Assembly (NCBI RefSeq): GCF_016919705.1
Contig: NZ_CP070368.1
Span: forward strand, 1,178,001 to 1,242,000
DNA: 64,000 nt
Source: Paracoccus methylovorus
Lineage (GTDB): Bacteria; Pseudomonadota; Alphaproteobacteria; Rhodobacterales; Rhodobacteraceae
Direction: 5' to 3'
Within the stretch, counting starts at the first letter, position 1. Every line of letters starts with the position of its first letter. Below the pieces are notes generated by a model, which worked only from the letters and a program-made list of their open reading frames with translations, did not search any database and had not been told where the DNA came from. The position numbers and the translations under genes are program-made. Below, piece by piece: positions 37,023-46,361 of this stretch.

Positions 37023-37661
37023 ATGAGCGGGGACCTGACCGCCGACCGGATGCTGGCCGCCTATGCCCAAGGCGTCTTTCCAATGGCGCAATCCGCCTCG
37101 GCCCCACAGCTTTACTGGTTCGAACCTGCACTACGCGGCATTCTGCCTGTCGGCGGCGTGCATGTTTCACGCTCGATGCAGCGGTTTTTGCGCCATTGCG
37201 ACTGGAGGGCCACCATCGACCGGGACTTTACCGGCGTGGTGGCAGGTTGCGCCGATCGTGAGGAAACCTGGATCAATGCGCCGCTCTTTGCACTGTATCA
37301 GGACCTGTTCCACATGGGTTATGCCCATTCGCTGGAGGTTTACGCCGGCAAGGAACTGATCGGCGGCATGTTCGGCCTGACACTGGGCGGGGCTTTTTTT
37401 GCCGAGAGCATGTTTTCGCGCCGTAGCAATGCCTCCAAGACCGCGTTGATCTGGATGTCGTCACATCTGTCGCGTTGCGGCTTTACGCTTTGGGACACGC
37501 AATATCCAAACCCGCATCTGACCTCGATGGGCGGTCAAACCATTCCGCGTCTGGAATATCGCCGACGGCTGGCAGCAGCTTTGCGGATGAGGGCCGACAT
37601 TACTTCACAGGACCTGCCCGATGTTCAGGCCCTGTTGCAGGAAATCACCCACACGTCGTAA
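37023..37661 (+). CDS. aat: Leucyl/phenylalanyl-tRNA--protein transferase
   Basis: A 212-residue enzyme that adds Leu or Phe to proteins with N-terminal Arg or Lys, marking them for ClpS/ClpAP degradation in the N-end rule pathway. Conserved parts are DRMLAAYAQGVFPMA (here ADRMLAAYAQGVFPMAQSA), YWFEPALRGILPV, SLEVYAGKELIGGMFGLTLGGAFFAESMFSR, ASKTALIWMSSHL and the late DTQYPNPHLTSMGG. The last 37 bases overlap the end of a DUF2155 gene on the other strand. It follows accC closely and may share its transcript. Confidence 0.95.
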   Translation: MSGDLTADRMLAAYAQGVFPMAQSASAPQLYWFEPALRGILPVGGVHVSRSMQRFLRHCDWRATIDRDFTGVVAGCADREETWINAPLFALYQDLFHMGYAHSLEVYAGKELIGGMFGLTLGGAFFAESMFSRRSNASKTALIWMSSHLSRCGFTLWDTQYPNPHLTSMGGQTIPRLEYRRRLAAALRMRADITSQDLPDVQALLQEITHTS

Positions 37662-38119
37662 CGGGGATCATCCAGCGCCGAAATCGCCGGCGACGAGGCA
37701 ATCATCCAGCCTGAAAACAGCCGCGTATTGGCCTGCTGGTCGGTGATCGTCAGTTCGGCATAAGCATCCGATGTAGGATCCGCCGCCGGATACCGGCATT
37801 CCGCCAGACTAAGCTGCAACCGGCCGAACTCGGCCGATTCGCCCAAGGCCAATGGGAAATCCTGCGTCCGGCCGGTAATCTTGTCGAGCCCGCGCAGAAG
37901 TGCACCGTTGCCGCGCTCTGTCTCGGGGCCGCGGGCGGCTTCGGCCGCGCGTTGGCGTTCGGCCGCCGAAGGCTCGACAGGGACGATCGCGTCAGGGTCA
38001 TCACTGAAGGCCGGATCGATCATCAGTTGCTGATCCTCAGCCGGTTCGTCCTCTTGCGCAAGGACGGGACTGGCGACCAGCAGCAGGCACAGGCAGGCAC
38101 GGGTCAGAAGCTGGGTCAT
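37625..38119 (-). CDS. DUF2155 domain-containing exported protein
   Basis: A 164-residue protein with a signal peptide (LLTRACLCLLLVASPVLAQ), an acidic linker, and a C-terminal DUF2155 domain: GLDKITGRTQDFPLALGESAEFGRLQLSLAECRYP, then AYAELTITD, LFSGWMIASSPAISALDDPRYDVWVISC. The two conserved Cys residues could form a disulphide in the periplasm. The function of the family is unknown; it occurs widely in Alphaproteobacteria next to aat and an MlaD-like gene, as here. Its ATG overlaps the mlaD stop (ATGA), so the two are co-translated. The 3' end overlaps aat. Confidence 0.88.
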   Translation of the reverse strand: MTQLLTRACLCLLLVASPVLAQEDEPAEDQQLMIDPAFSDDPDAIVPVEPSAAERQRAAEAARGPETERGNGALLRGLDKITGRTQDFPLALGESAEFGRLQLSLAECRYPAADPTSDAYAELTITDQQANTRLFSGWMIASSPAISALDDPRYDVWVISCNRA

Positions 38120-38583
38120 GGGCTGTCTTCCGAACTTTGCGCGTCCACGAATTTCATCATCAGCGAGATAAGGCTGACCGCACCCTGCACATCCTCGATC
38201 TCATCGCCGGGGGCGAGATTGTCGGGGGCACCGCCGGGCTGCAATTCGATATAGGCGCCGCCCAAAAGCCCGTCCGACTGGATCAACGCCGCGCTGTCGC
38301 TGGGCAGGCGGATGGTGTCGGGCAGGCGCAACCGCGCCTCGGCATAGTAGGTCTGCGGGTTCAGATCGACGGCCGAAACCCGCCCCACCTTCAGACCAGC
38401 GACGCGCACATCGGTGCCGACCTCGATACCATCGACATTGGGAAAAGCCGCGCGCAGTTCATAACCGCCCGCCAATCGCGCGCCCAGCCTGCTACCTGCG
38501 GTGGACCAGACAAGGAACCCGGCCGCCACGACCAGAACGGCTGCGCCGACCCAAAGCTCGGCCCGTTCGGCGGCAGAGGTCAT
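38116..38583 (-). CDS. mlaD: MlaD-like single MCE-domain lipid transport protein
   Basis: A 155-residue protein with one N-terminal membrane helix (ELWVGAAVLVVAAGFLVWSTAG) and one MCE domain (YELRAAFPNVDGIEVGTDVRVAGLKVGRVSAVDLNP). MlaD forms a periplasmic hexameric ring of the Mla ABC system that moves phospholipids between the two membranes. The core ATPase and permease genes mlaF and mlaE are not in the window. The ATG 38583 is 4 bases from the upstream NDUFA12 stop; an ATG at 38610 would overlap that gene and adds only polar residues. It is coupled to the DUF2155 gene. Confidence 0.88.
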   Translation of the reverse strand: MTSAAERAELWVGAAVLVVAAGFLVWSTAGSRLGARLAGGYELRAAFPNVDGIEVGTDVRVAGLKVGRVSAVDLNPQTYYAEARLRLPDTIRLPSDSAALIQSDGLLGGAYIELQPGGAPDNLAPGDEIEDVQGAVSLISLMMKFVDAQSSEDSP

Positions 38584-38587
38584 GGGC

Positions 38588-38962
38588 TTACTCGGGCTGC
38601 CATGCGTCATAGTCCCGACGCTCGACCGGTTTCGCGCGATAAAGCGAGCCCGCCGGATGATAAGCCGCAGGCGTGCCGGTCAGGTTCGGCTCATGCGGTT
38701 TTTCCCATGACTTATGGGCCAGCGGAGTTTCGGTCGGCGGTTCTTTATAGGTGTGATGCAGCCAGCCATGCCATTCCGGCGAGATGCGGCTGGCCTCAGA
38801 TTCGCCATTATAGATCACCCAGCGCCGCTTGTTGTCGCGCGAGCGGTAATAGATGTTGCCCTGATCGTCCTCTCCAACCTTCTCGCCGTAAAGTTTGGTC
38901 CAGACCTGGGTGTTGAAGGTCTGGCTGTTCCACCAGGTCAAAAAGCGCAGCAGAAACGACAT
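38588..38962 (-). CDS. NADH:ubiquinone oxidoreductase supernumerary subunit NDUFA12
   Basis: A 124-residue protein of the NDUFA12/B17.2 family, an accessory subunit of complex I in mitochondria and in Alphaproteobacteria such as Paracoccus. Family features are [50 protein letters not shown], and [19 protein letters not shown]. It binds on the peripheral arm and helps assembly. Start [18 protein letters not shown] at ATG 38962; an upstream extension has no coding character. As usual in this group it lies outside the nuo operon, in front of mlaD. Confidence 0.94.
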   Translation of the reverse strand: MSFLLRFLTWWNSQTFNTQVWTKLYGEKVGEDDQGNIYYRSRDNKRRWVIYNGESEASRISPEWHGWLHHTYKEPPTETPLAHKSWEKPHEPNLTGTPAAYHPAGSLYRAKPVERRDYDAWQPE

Positions 38963-39336
38963 GGGTGCGAACCTCATCAATCGGATATGGCCAGAGATAT
39001 GGCGTAAGTTGCGGCGAAGGTCCAGAGAAGCTTGGCGCAAGCCGACCCGACAGGGCAAATCGACGCAGCTTTGAGACGCAAATCACCGGGTAGAAAAGCC
39101 CGCCGCCCACCCCGCACAGAGCTGGCCAGACGATCTCTGCAAGCGTCCTGCTGGCCGGCCATGAACAATGACGTAAAGAGACAAGGCAGCATGACGAAGA
39201 TCTCCGTTTCATGCGTGCCTTGGACAAATGGCTCGCCCTAGGCGCACCGTCCGCCGGGGTAAGGCGGCTTTTCAGATCAGGCCGGGATCGGCCCCCCGAC
39301 CATGCGGCAGGCCCGATCCTGCATGCGGCGCGGGTT
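38963..39336. other. 374-base gap between NDUFA12 and clpX, with one hairpin
   Basis: No convincing gene is seen; the short open frames on both strands lack family resemblance. A hairpin CCGCC-GGGGTAA-GGCGG at 39251-39267 is followed by CTTTTC, which would end a plus-strand transcript, so a small RNA upstream of it on the plus strand is possible. The promoter of the NDUFA12 unit must lie near 38970-39060. No tRNA or known riboswitch was recognised. Confidence 0.4.
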
Positions 39337-40602
<1,266 letters not shown>

Positions 40603-40628
40603 CAGTTAATCCTCGTATTGCATCGGAA

Positions 40629-40648
40629 GCCCGGCAAAAGCGCCGGGC
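40629..40648 (-). repeat. Hairpin in the clpX leader
   Basis: GCCCGGC (40629-40635) and GCCGGGC (40642-40648) form a perfect 7-bp stem with a six-base loop, 27-46 bases upstream of the clpX start. On the minus strand no T tract follows, so it may be an mRNA stability or processing element rather than a terminator. Confidence 0.45.
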
Positions 40649-40729
40649 GACCGCCAGTTGCGAACGTGGGCAGACCACGCCATGCATTGCCCCTCATGTT
40701 ACGAGCCACCCCGGCCCGTCACAATCCCC

Positions 40730-40777
40730 AAAACGCCAGCCCGGCGGCTTCGCGAAGCCGTGATCACGTGCCGGGCT
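40730..40777 (-). terminator. Terminator-like nested hairpin at the clpP 3' end
   Basis: The arms AGCCCGGC (40738-40745) and GCCGGGCT (40770-40777) are perfect inverted copies and enclose the palindrome CGGCTTCGCGAAGCCG (40745-40760). Read on the minus strand the structure begins inside the last clpP codons and is followed by GGCGTTTT. It probably ends or attenuates the clpP transcript before clpX, which would let the two subunits be made in different amounts. Confidence 0.55.
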
Positions 40778-41393
40778 CGGCCTTACCGCGGGCCACCAGA
40801 ATCTCGTCGATGAGACCCCATTCCTTCGCTTCTTCGGGCGACATGAAGCGGTCGCGCTCCAGTGCTTCCTCGACCTCTTGCAGCGTGCGGCCGGTGTGCT
40901 GAACATAGATCTCGTTCAGGCGCCGCTTCAGCTTTTCCGTCTCGCGCGCATGGATCAGGATATCGGTTGCCTGCCCCTGGAAGCCGCCCGACGGCTGGTG
41001 CACCATGACGCGGCTGTTGGGCAGCGAGAAACGATGCCCCGGCTGACCGGCGCAAAGCAGCAGCGAGCCCATCGAGGCCGCCTGCCCAACAACCAGCGTC
41101 GAAACGCGCGGCTTGATATACTGCATCGTGTCATAGATCGACAGGCCCGAGGTCACGACGCCGCCGGGGCTGTTGATGTACATGCTGATGTCCTTGGTCG
41201 GGTTTTCCGCCTCAAGAAACAACAGTTGCGCCGAAATCAGCGTCGCCATGCCGTCATGCACAGGACCGGACAGGAAAATGATCCTTTCCTTCAGCAGGCG
41301 CGAGAAGATGTCATAGGCGCGTTCGCCGCGGCTGGTCTGTTCGACGACCATGGGGACGAGCGTGTTCATATAGAATTCTGCCGGATCGTGCAT
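40764..41393 (-). CDS. clpP: ATP-dependent Clp protease proteolytic subunit ClpP
   Basis: A 209-residue serine peptidase that forms the 14-mer chamber of ClpXP/ClpAP. The catalytic Ser107 is in [14 protein letters not shown], His132 in [11 protein letters not shown], and the Asp lies near 180. The N-terminus ([30 protein letters not shown]) is typical; the first eight residues would be a propeptide. The ATG 41393 has AAGGA upstream at good spacing, whereas the frame is open much farther upstream without support. It is divergent from pth, with 194 bases between the starts, where both promoters must lie. Confidence 0.97.
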   Translation of the reverse strand: MHDPAEFYMNTLVPMVVEQTSRGERAYDIFSRLLKERIIFLSGPVHDGMATLISAQLLFLEAENPTKDISMYINSPGGVVTSGLSIYDTMQYIKPRVSTLVVGQAASMGSLLLCAGQPGHRFSLPNSRVMVHQPSGGFQGQATDILIHARETEKLKRRLNEIYVQHTGRTLQEVEEALERDRFMSPEEAKEWGLIDEILVARGKAEPGT

Positions 41394-41587
41394 GTCTTTC
41401 CTTGCTTTTGTCCCTGCCTGGCCTGCCCGTTCCGCGATTCGTTCAAAGGGCCTTGTCCCGTGTGACCGCTCTTTGACGCGAAAGGGTGACAGAGTCTTAG
41501 TAACGCCAGCCCGCAAGAACAAGAGAGCGATAAAATTTGCCCCTTTTCAGTCGGGCCGGTAATCTGGCCCGAGCGACGGAGAAACGC

Positions 41588-42286
41588 ATGAAAATGATCG
41601 TGGGCCTGGGCAATCCCGGCGCAAAATACGCTGCCAACCGGCACAACGTGGGCTTCATGGCCGTGGATCGCATCGCCGGCGATCACGGTTTTTCGCCTTG
41701 GCGAGCCCGCTTTCAAGGGGAAATCGCCGAAGGACGGCTGGGCGAGGAGCGTGTTACCCTGCTTAAACCCGGCACTTTCATGAACCTTTCCGGCCAGGCG
41801 GTCGGCGAGGCCATGCGCTATCTGAAGCTTACGCCCGCGGATGTGATCGTACTGCATGACGAGCTGGACCTTGCGCCCGGCAAGGTGCGGCTCAAGACCG
41901 GCGGCGGGCACGCGGGGCATAACGGGCTGCGCTCGTTGCATCAGCATATCGGTGAAAATTATCGTCGCCTGCGCATCGGAATCGGCCACCCCGGCGACAA
42001 GAATCGCGTGGCGGGCTATGTGCTGTCGGATTTCGCTAAGGCCGAGCAGGACGGGCTGGACGATTTGCTGCGCGGCATCTCGGATGGGGCCATGGCGTTG
42101 GCCGCGGGTGATGACGCGCGCTTCATGAACGCGGTTGCGGCACGGGTCGCGCCGGCGCGCAACAGCGGCACCAGACCAGCAAAACCCGAGGGCGGACAGA
42201 CGGTCAAGCCCGCGCCGAAAGCTGCCAACGATCCTCCGCCCAGCCTTTCGGATCGGCTAAGGGCGCTGACCGAGCGGTTCCGATGA
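41588..42286 (+). CDS. pth: Peptidyl-tRNA hydrolase
   Basis: An enzyme of 232 residues that frees tRNAs from stalled peptidyl-tRNA. Signatures are [23 protein letters not shown] with catalytic His19, [46 protein letters not shown] and RIGIGHPG. A Pro/Lys/Ala-rich C-terminal tail of about 45 residues (from [10 protein letters not shown] on) goes beyond the usual 190-residue enzyme and is often seen in Rhodobacterales. GGAG lies 6 bases upstream of the ATG. The stop overlaps the start of the broken DUF2332 gene (ATGA). Confidence 0.96.
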   Translation: MKMIVGLGNPGAKYAANRHNVGFMAVDRIAGDHGFSPWRARFQGEIAEGRLGEERVTLLKPGTFMNLSGQAVGEAMRYLKLTPADVIVLHDELDLAPGKVRLKTGGGHAGHNGLRSLHQHIGENYRRLRIGIGHPGDKNRVAGYVLSDFAKAEQDGLDDLLRGISDGAMALAAGDDARFMNAVAARVAPARNSGTRPAKPEGGQTVKPAPKAANDPPPSLSDRLRALTERFR

Positions 42287-43337
42287 CCTCTTGGCGCGAA
42301 GCATTCGCCTTGCAGGCGAATGCCTGCCGCGCGCTGGGTTCGCCTCTGACGGCGCGTATCTGCGAACAACTGGCCCTGATTCTGGCCAAGGATGACAGCG
42401 TTCTGGCGCGGCGCGTCCGGACCTGGCCCGGCGATCCCAGCCACCGCGCCGACTCGGTGCCGTTGCGACTTTGCGGCGCCCTGCACGCGTTGGTCCTGAC
42501 CGGGCAGAACCCGGAACTGGCGCAAGCCTATGCCGAGGCCGACGATGCCACGCTGTATCAAAGAATATCACACACGATTCAAAGCGATCAGGCACATATG
42601 CTGGAATGGCTCGACCATGCGCCCCAGACCAACGAGGTTGCGCGGGCGGCTGTGCTGATCGCGGGGGCTTGGTTTCTGGGCCATCTGGTGCCCAACGGCC
42701 GTTTCGACCTGCTGGAGCTGGGGGCCAGCGCGGGGCTTAACCTTAACTTTCCGCATTACCGTCTTGCTGTATCTGATAGATTTGAACCTGCCCTGCTACC
42801 GGGGGATGAGGCCGCGGTCTGGCTGTGACCCCCGAATGGCGCGGCACCGCGCCTGCCTATGCGCCACTGGCGATAGGCGCGGCGCGTGGCGTCGATCTGA
42901 ACCCGCTTTCTCCGATAAAAGACGGGCTGCGTCTGCTTTCCTATATCTGGGCGGATCAGCGTGCGCGGCTGGAACGCATGCAGGCAGCCCTCGCACTGGC
43001 CGAAACCTGCCCGCCGCAGGTGGATCGCGCCGATGCAGGCGACTGGCTGGTTACCCGACTGAATGAGGCTTCCCCGAATGGCAGGCTTGTTTATCACACC
43101 GTGGCGGCGCAATATTTTCCTGCCGCCACACGTGACAAGATCGAATCCGCGCTGCTGGCAGCCGGGGCAAAAGCCAGCTTCGACCGCCCCTTGGCGCATC
43201 TGTCGATGGAGGCCGACGGCGGCGACGGCGCCGCATTGGCCCTGCGGTTGTGGGCTGGCGGAATGATGCGGGAATGGCGCCTCGGCCGGGCGGATTTCCA
43301 TGCCCGCTGGATCGACTGGCAGCCGAAGGAGATCTGA
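42283..43337 (+). pseudogene. DUF2332 family gene split by a frameshift
   Basis: Two overlapping open frames, 42283-42828 (181 residues) and 42825-43337 (170 residues from GTG), together make one DUF2332 protein of about 350 residues. The first holds the family start (FALQANACRALGSPL) and the nucleotide-binding-like block LLELGASAGLNLNFPHYRL; the second begins TPEWRGTAPAY and has GVDLNPLSP. At the join the sequence is GGCTGTGACCCC. Removing one TG pair gives an unbroken ...V-W-L-T-P-E-W-R-G frame, so a two-base insertion (or loss of one base) has broken the gene. The GTGA overlap could still allow the second half to be translated. A sequencing error is the other explanation. The function of DUF2332 is unknown. 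Confidence 0.8.
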
Positions 43338-43338
43338 T

Positions 43339-43716
43339 ATGGACCCCGCGCTCAACGTCCTTGGCGGCAGGCTCGAAACCTGCTCGACCGCGCCGCTGAC
43401 CGGATTTTTCCGCGACGGCTGCTGCAATACCGGCCCCGAGGACCAGGGTCGGCATACCGTCTGCGTGATCGTGACGGCGGAATTCCTGGCCTTGTCGAAA
43501 TATCTGGGCAATGACCTTAGCACCGCTCGCCCCGAATTCCGCTTTGCTGGATTGAAACCGGGCGACCGCTGGTGCCTGTGCGCCGCCCGCTTTCTGCAAG
43601 CGGCGCAGGAATTCGCCGCCCCCGAGGTGGTGCTGGAGGCAACCCACGCCCGCACGTTGGAAATCGTGCCGCTGGAATTGCTGCACGCCCATGCGGCAGG
43701 CCAGCACAAGGATTAG
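43339..43716 (+). CDS. DUF2237 family protein
   Basis: A 125-residue protein fitting DUF2237: NVLGGRLETCSTAPLTGFFRDGCCNTGPEDQGRHTVCVIVTAEFL, then SKYLGNDLSTARPEFRFAGLKPGDRWCLCAARF. Conserved Cys residues (CSTAPLTGFFRDGCC, WCLCA) suggest a metal or redox role, but no function is established. AAGGAG lies 7 bases before the ATG, giving strong translation. It follows the broken DUF2332 gene directly and its end overlaps the IMPACT-family gene on the other strand by four bases. Confidence 0.88.
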   Translation: MDPALNVLGGRLETCSTAPLTGFFRDGCCNTGPEDQGRHTVCVIVTAEFLALSKYLGNDLSTARPEFRFAGLKPGDRWCLCAARFLQAAQEFAAPEVVLEATHARTLEIVPLELLHAHAAGQHKD

Positions 43717-44072
43717 CGTCCGATCTGTCCCAAATAGTGCCGCACCGCATCGACGACATGGCGAAAGCGGTCGCCGCCCAGATGCTTGCCGCCATACCAG
43801 CGCGTCACGATCACCACATGATCGGTCAGTCCGGCCCGTTCCAGCATTTGCAGGATGATCTGGCTTGCACCGCTTTCGCCGTCATCGTCGCGCACCGGCT
43901 CATCCGACAGGATCGCGGCCCAGGTGTTATGCGTCGCCTTGGCGAAACGCTTGTTGCAACGCAGTTCCGCCAGCAGCGCCTCGGCCTCGGCACGCGTCCG
44001 TGCCGGACCGCCCGAAACCGCATAGCGCGACCCGCGATCCGTGATGATCTTGTCGAAAACCGTCAGGCTCAT
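43713..44072 (-). CDS. IMPACT/YigZ-family protein, N-terminal domain only
   Basis: A 119-residue protein with the UPF0029 (Impact N-terminal) domain: KATHNTWAAIL, DDDGESGASQIILQMLERAGLTDHVVIVTRWYGGKHLGGDRFRHV. Bacterial YigZ has a second C-terminal domain, which is absent here, so this is the one-domain form. In eukaryotes IMPACT acts on GCN2 signalling; the bacterial role is unknown. Its ATG overlaps the stop of the mur gene, so it is co-translated with that regulator. Confidence 0.88.
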   Translation of the reverse strand: MSLTVFDKIITDRGSRYAVSGGPARTRAEAEALLAELRCNKRFAKATHNTWAAILSDEPVRDDDGESGASQIILQMLERAGLTDHVVIVTRWYGGKHLGGDRFRHVVDAVRHYLGQIGR

Positions 44073-44491
44073 CGGCGGCGACGGACATAGAGTTCCAGCC
44101 GGTGGCGGACGATTTCATAGCCCATCTCGGCGGCAATCTCGGCTTGCAGGCGCTCGATGCGTTCGTTGACGAATTCCATGACCTCGCCGGTTTCGACATC
44201 GATCATATGGTCGTGGTGGTTGCCGTCGGCAGGCTCGAACCGGGCAGGCTCACCGACGAATTCCACCTTCTGGATCACGCCCTGCGCCTCCAGCGCCGAA
44301 AGCGTGCGATAGACCGTCGCCAAGGACACTCCTGCCCCCGCCGCCGTCGCGCGCTGATGCAACTGCATCGCGTCGGGGTGGTCCTCGGCCGCGGCCAGCA
44401 CGCGCAGCAGCGCGGCCCGCTGACGGGTAATGCGTACGCCCGAACGGCGCAGCGCATCCTCGAAGGATTGGGCGCGGGTTTCGATCTCCAT
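44069..44491 (-). CDS. mur: Fur-family regulator, manganese-type (Mur)
   Basis: A 140-residue Fur homologue. The winged-helix part has GVRITRQRAALLRVLAAAEDHPDAMQLH and VSLATVYRTLSALEAQGVI. The dimerisation part has GNHHDHMIDVETGEVMEFVNERIE, where the Cys-x-x-Cys of classical Fur is replaced by Asp and Glu; the whole protein has no Cys. This Cys-free form is usual in alphaproteobacterial Fur/Mur, where it senses Mn(II) and represses sitABCD. Its position, divergent from sitA with a palindromic operator between, fits that role. A zinc- or iron-responsive role is less likely. The start ATG 44491 has only a weak ribosome-binding site. Confidence 0.88.
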   Translation of the reverse strand: MEIETRAQSFEDALRRSGVRITRQRAALLRVLAAAEDHPDAMQLHQRATAAGAGVSLATVYRTLSALEAQGVIQKVEFVGEPARFEPADGNHHDHMIDVETGEVMEFVNERIERLQAEIAAEMGYEIVRHRLELYVRRRR

Positions 44492-44522
44492 GCAGTTTTT
44501 TGTCCCAGATGCGAAGAAATTG

Positions 44523-44559
44523 CAACTGACTTGACAGTTGAGAATCATTCGCAGATAAG
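44523..44559 (+). promoter_or_regulatory. sitA promoter with embedded Fur/Mur-type operators
   Basis: A perfect -35 TTGACA (44531-44536) is followed after 17 bases by GATAAG (44554-44559). The spacer holds TGAGAATCATTCGCA (44539-44553), which matches the 15-base Fur half-site pair TGATAATnATTATCA at 12 of 15 positions. The -35 is also covered by the dyad CAACTG-N6-CAGTTG (44523-44540). A repressor bound to either site would block RNA polymerase. This gives a direct basis for metal repression of sitABCD by the neighbouring Mur. Confidence 0.72.
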
Positions 44560-44596
44560 GGTGGCAGAGCAAGGTCAAGAAAGCAAGAATCGAACC

Positions 44597-45502
44597 ATGA
44601 ATCGCAGAGCATTCCTGACAACGGCCATGGCCGGGCTTGCCGCCCCGGCCATCGTGCCCGGACTGGCCCGCGCCCAACCGGGCAAGTTCAAGGTCGCGAC
44701 GACCTTCACCATCATCGCCGACATGGCGCGCAACGTGGCGGGCGATCGCGCCGAGGTGGTGTCGATCACCAAGCCGGGGGCCGAGATCCACAATTACGAA
44801 CCCACGCCCAGCGACCTGATCGGCGCCCGCGACGCCAGTCTGATCCTGCGCAACGGGCTGAATCTGGAGATGTGGTTCGAACAGTTCCTGCGCAATCTGG
44901 GCGACCTGCCTTCGGCCACACTGACCGACGGGATCGAGCCGATGCCGATCATGGGCGGCCATTATGACGGAAAACCCAACCCGCATGCCTGGATGGCGAT
45001 GGATACCGCGCTGATCTATGTGGACAACATTGCCGCCGCCCTGTCCAAGGCCGACCCCGAGGGCACCGGCACCTATCGCGCCAACGCCGGCCGCTACAAG
45101 GGCCAGATTGCCAAGACCGTGGGACCGCTGCGCGACGCCGCACGCGCCTTGCCCGAAGAGCGGCGCTGGCTGGTGACCTCGGAAGGGGCGTTTTCCTATC
45201 TGGCGTGCGATTTCAACCTGAACGAATTGTTCCTGTGGCCGATCAATGCCGATGCACAGGGCACGCCCCAACAGGTGCGGCGCGTGGTCGATGCCATCCG
45301 CCAGCACAATATCCCGGTGGTGTTTTCCGAAAGCACCGTCTCGGACCGCCCGGCACGCCAGATCGCGGCCGAGACCGGGGCGCGATATGGCGGTGTGCTG
45401 TATGTCGACAGCCTGTCGGGACCCGAGGGGCCGGTGCCGACTTATCTGGACCTGTTGCGCGTGACCTCGCAAACCATTGTCGAGGGGCTTTCAGATGCGT
45501 GA
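44597..45502 (+). CDS. sitA: Mn2+/Fe2+ ABC transporter, substrate-binding protein SitA
   Basis: A cluster A-I metal-binding protein of 301 residues. The N-terminus MNRRAFLTTAMAG...ARA is a signal peptide with a twin-Arg look. Predicted metal ligands are His65 in GAEIHNYEPTPSD, the His in NPHAWM, the Glu in the SEGAFSYLACDFNLNE region and the Asp in YVDSLSGPEGP. The segments FTIIADMARNVAGD and ITKPGAEIHNYEP identify it as SitA/YfeA-like (manganese and iron) rather than ZnuA, which has a long His-rich loop. The first gene of sitABCD, about 38 bases after the promoter. Its stop overlaps sitB by 8 bases. Confidence 0.93.
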   Translation: MNRRAFLTTAMAGLAAPAIVPGLARAQPGKFKVATTFTIIADMARNVAGDRAEVVSITKPGAEIHNYEPTPSDLIGARDASLILRNGLNLEMWFEQFLRNLGDLPSATLTDGIEPMPIMGGHYDGKPNPHAWMAMDTALIYVDNIAAALSKADPEGTGTYRANAGRYKGQIAKTVGPLRDAARALPEERRWLVTSEGAFSYLACDFNLNELFLWPINADAQGTPQQVRRVVDAIRQHNIPVVFSESTVSDRPARQIAAETGARYGGVLYVDSLSGPEGPVPTYLDLLRVTSQTIVEGLSDA

Positions 45503-46361
45503 CGCCCCCGGCATCGAGGTCTCGGACCTGACGGTGGCCTATCGCAACGGCTTTACCGCACTGCGCGATGCCAGCTTTAGCGTGCCGCAGGCTTCGGTGA
45601 CCGCATTGGTGGGGGTGAACGGCTCGGGTAAATCGACGCTTTTCAAGGCGCTGATGGGATTTGTTCCGGCCGCCGCCGGTAAGGTTCGGGTGCTTGGCAT
45701 TGCGGTGCCGCAGGCCCTGCGCCAGAACCTCATCGCCTATGTGCCGCAGGCGGAAGAGGTGGACTGGTCCTTTCCCGTGCTGGTCGAGGACGTGGTGATG
45801 ATGGGCCGCTATGGTCACATGGGCTTTCTGCGCCGCGCTCGGCCCGAGGATCGCCGCGCCGTGGACGAGGCGCTGGCCCGCGTCAGCATGCAGGATTTCC
45901 GTCACCGCCAGATCGGCGAGCTTTCAGGCGGCCAGAAAAAGCGCGTCTTTCTGGCACGGGCGTTGGCGCAGGGCGCCTCGGTGATCCTGCTGGACGAGCC
46001 CTTTACCGGCGTGGACGTCAAAACCGAATCCGCGATCATCGAGCTGTTGCAGCAAATGCGGGATGAGGGCCGGGTCATGCTGGTTTCGACCCACGACCTT
46101 GGTTCGGTGCCGGAATATTGCGACCGGGTGGTGCTGGTCAAGAACACCGTGCTGGCGCATGGCCCCACAGCCGAGGTCTTTACTCCGGATAATCTGCGCC
46201 ACGCCTTTGGCGGCGTCTTGCGGCATTTCGTGCTGGGCCCGCGGCATCTGCACGACGACGACGATCCGCGCGGGCTGACCGTGCTGTCGGACGACGAACG
46301 CCCGCTGGTGTTTTACGACGACAAGCAGCGCAGCGCGCGCGAAGAGGCGGCGCAGAAATGA
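45495..46361 (+). CDS. sitB: Mn2+/Fe2+ ABC transporter, ATPase SitB
   Basis: A 288-residue ABC ATPase. Walker A is GVNGSGKST at 40-48, the signature is LSGGQKKRVFLARAL, Walker B is VILLDEPFTGVD, and the H-loop is STHDL. AEEVDWSFPVLVEDVVMMGRYGHMGF is typical of metal ABC ATPases. An extra C-terminal tail of about 40 residues after VLRHFVLG is rich in Asp and Arg (HDDDDPRGLTVLSDDERP). Start at ATG 45495, inside the end of sitA; the stop overlaps sitC (ATGA). Confidence 0.95.
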   Translation: MRDAPGIEVSDLTVAYRNGFTALRDASFSVPQASVTALVGVNGSGKSTLFKALMGFVPAAAGKVRVLGIAVPQALRQNLIAYVPQAEEVDWSFPVLVEDVVMMGRYGHMGFLRRARPEDRRAVDEALARVSMQDFRHRQIGELSGGQKKRVFLARALAQGASVILLDEPFTGVDVKTESAIIELLQQMRDEGRVMLVSTHDLGSVPEYCDRVVLVKNTVLAHGPTAEVFTPDNLRHAFGGVLRHFVLGPRHLHDDDDPRGLTVLSDDERPLVFYDDKQRSAREEAAQK

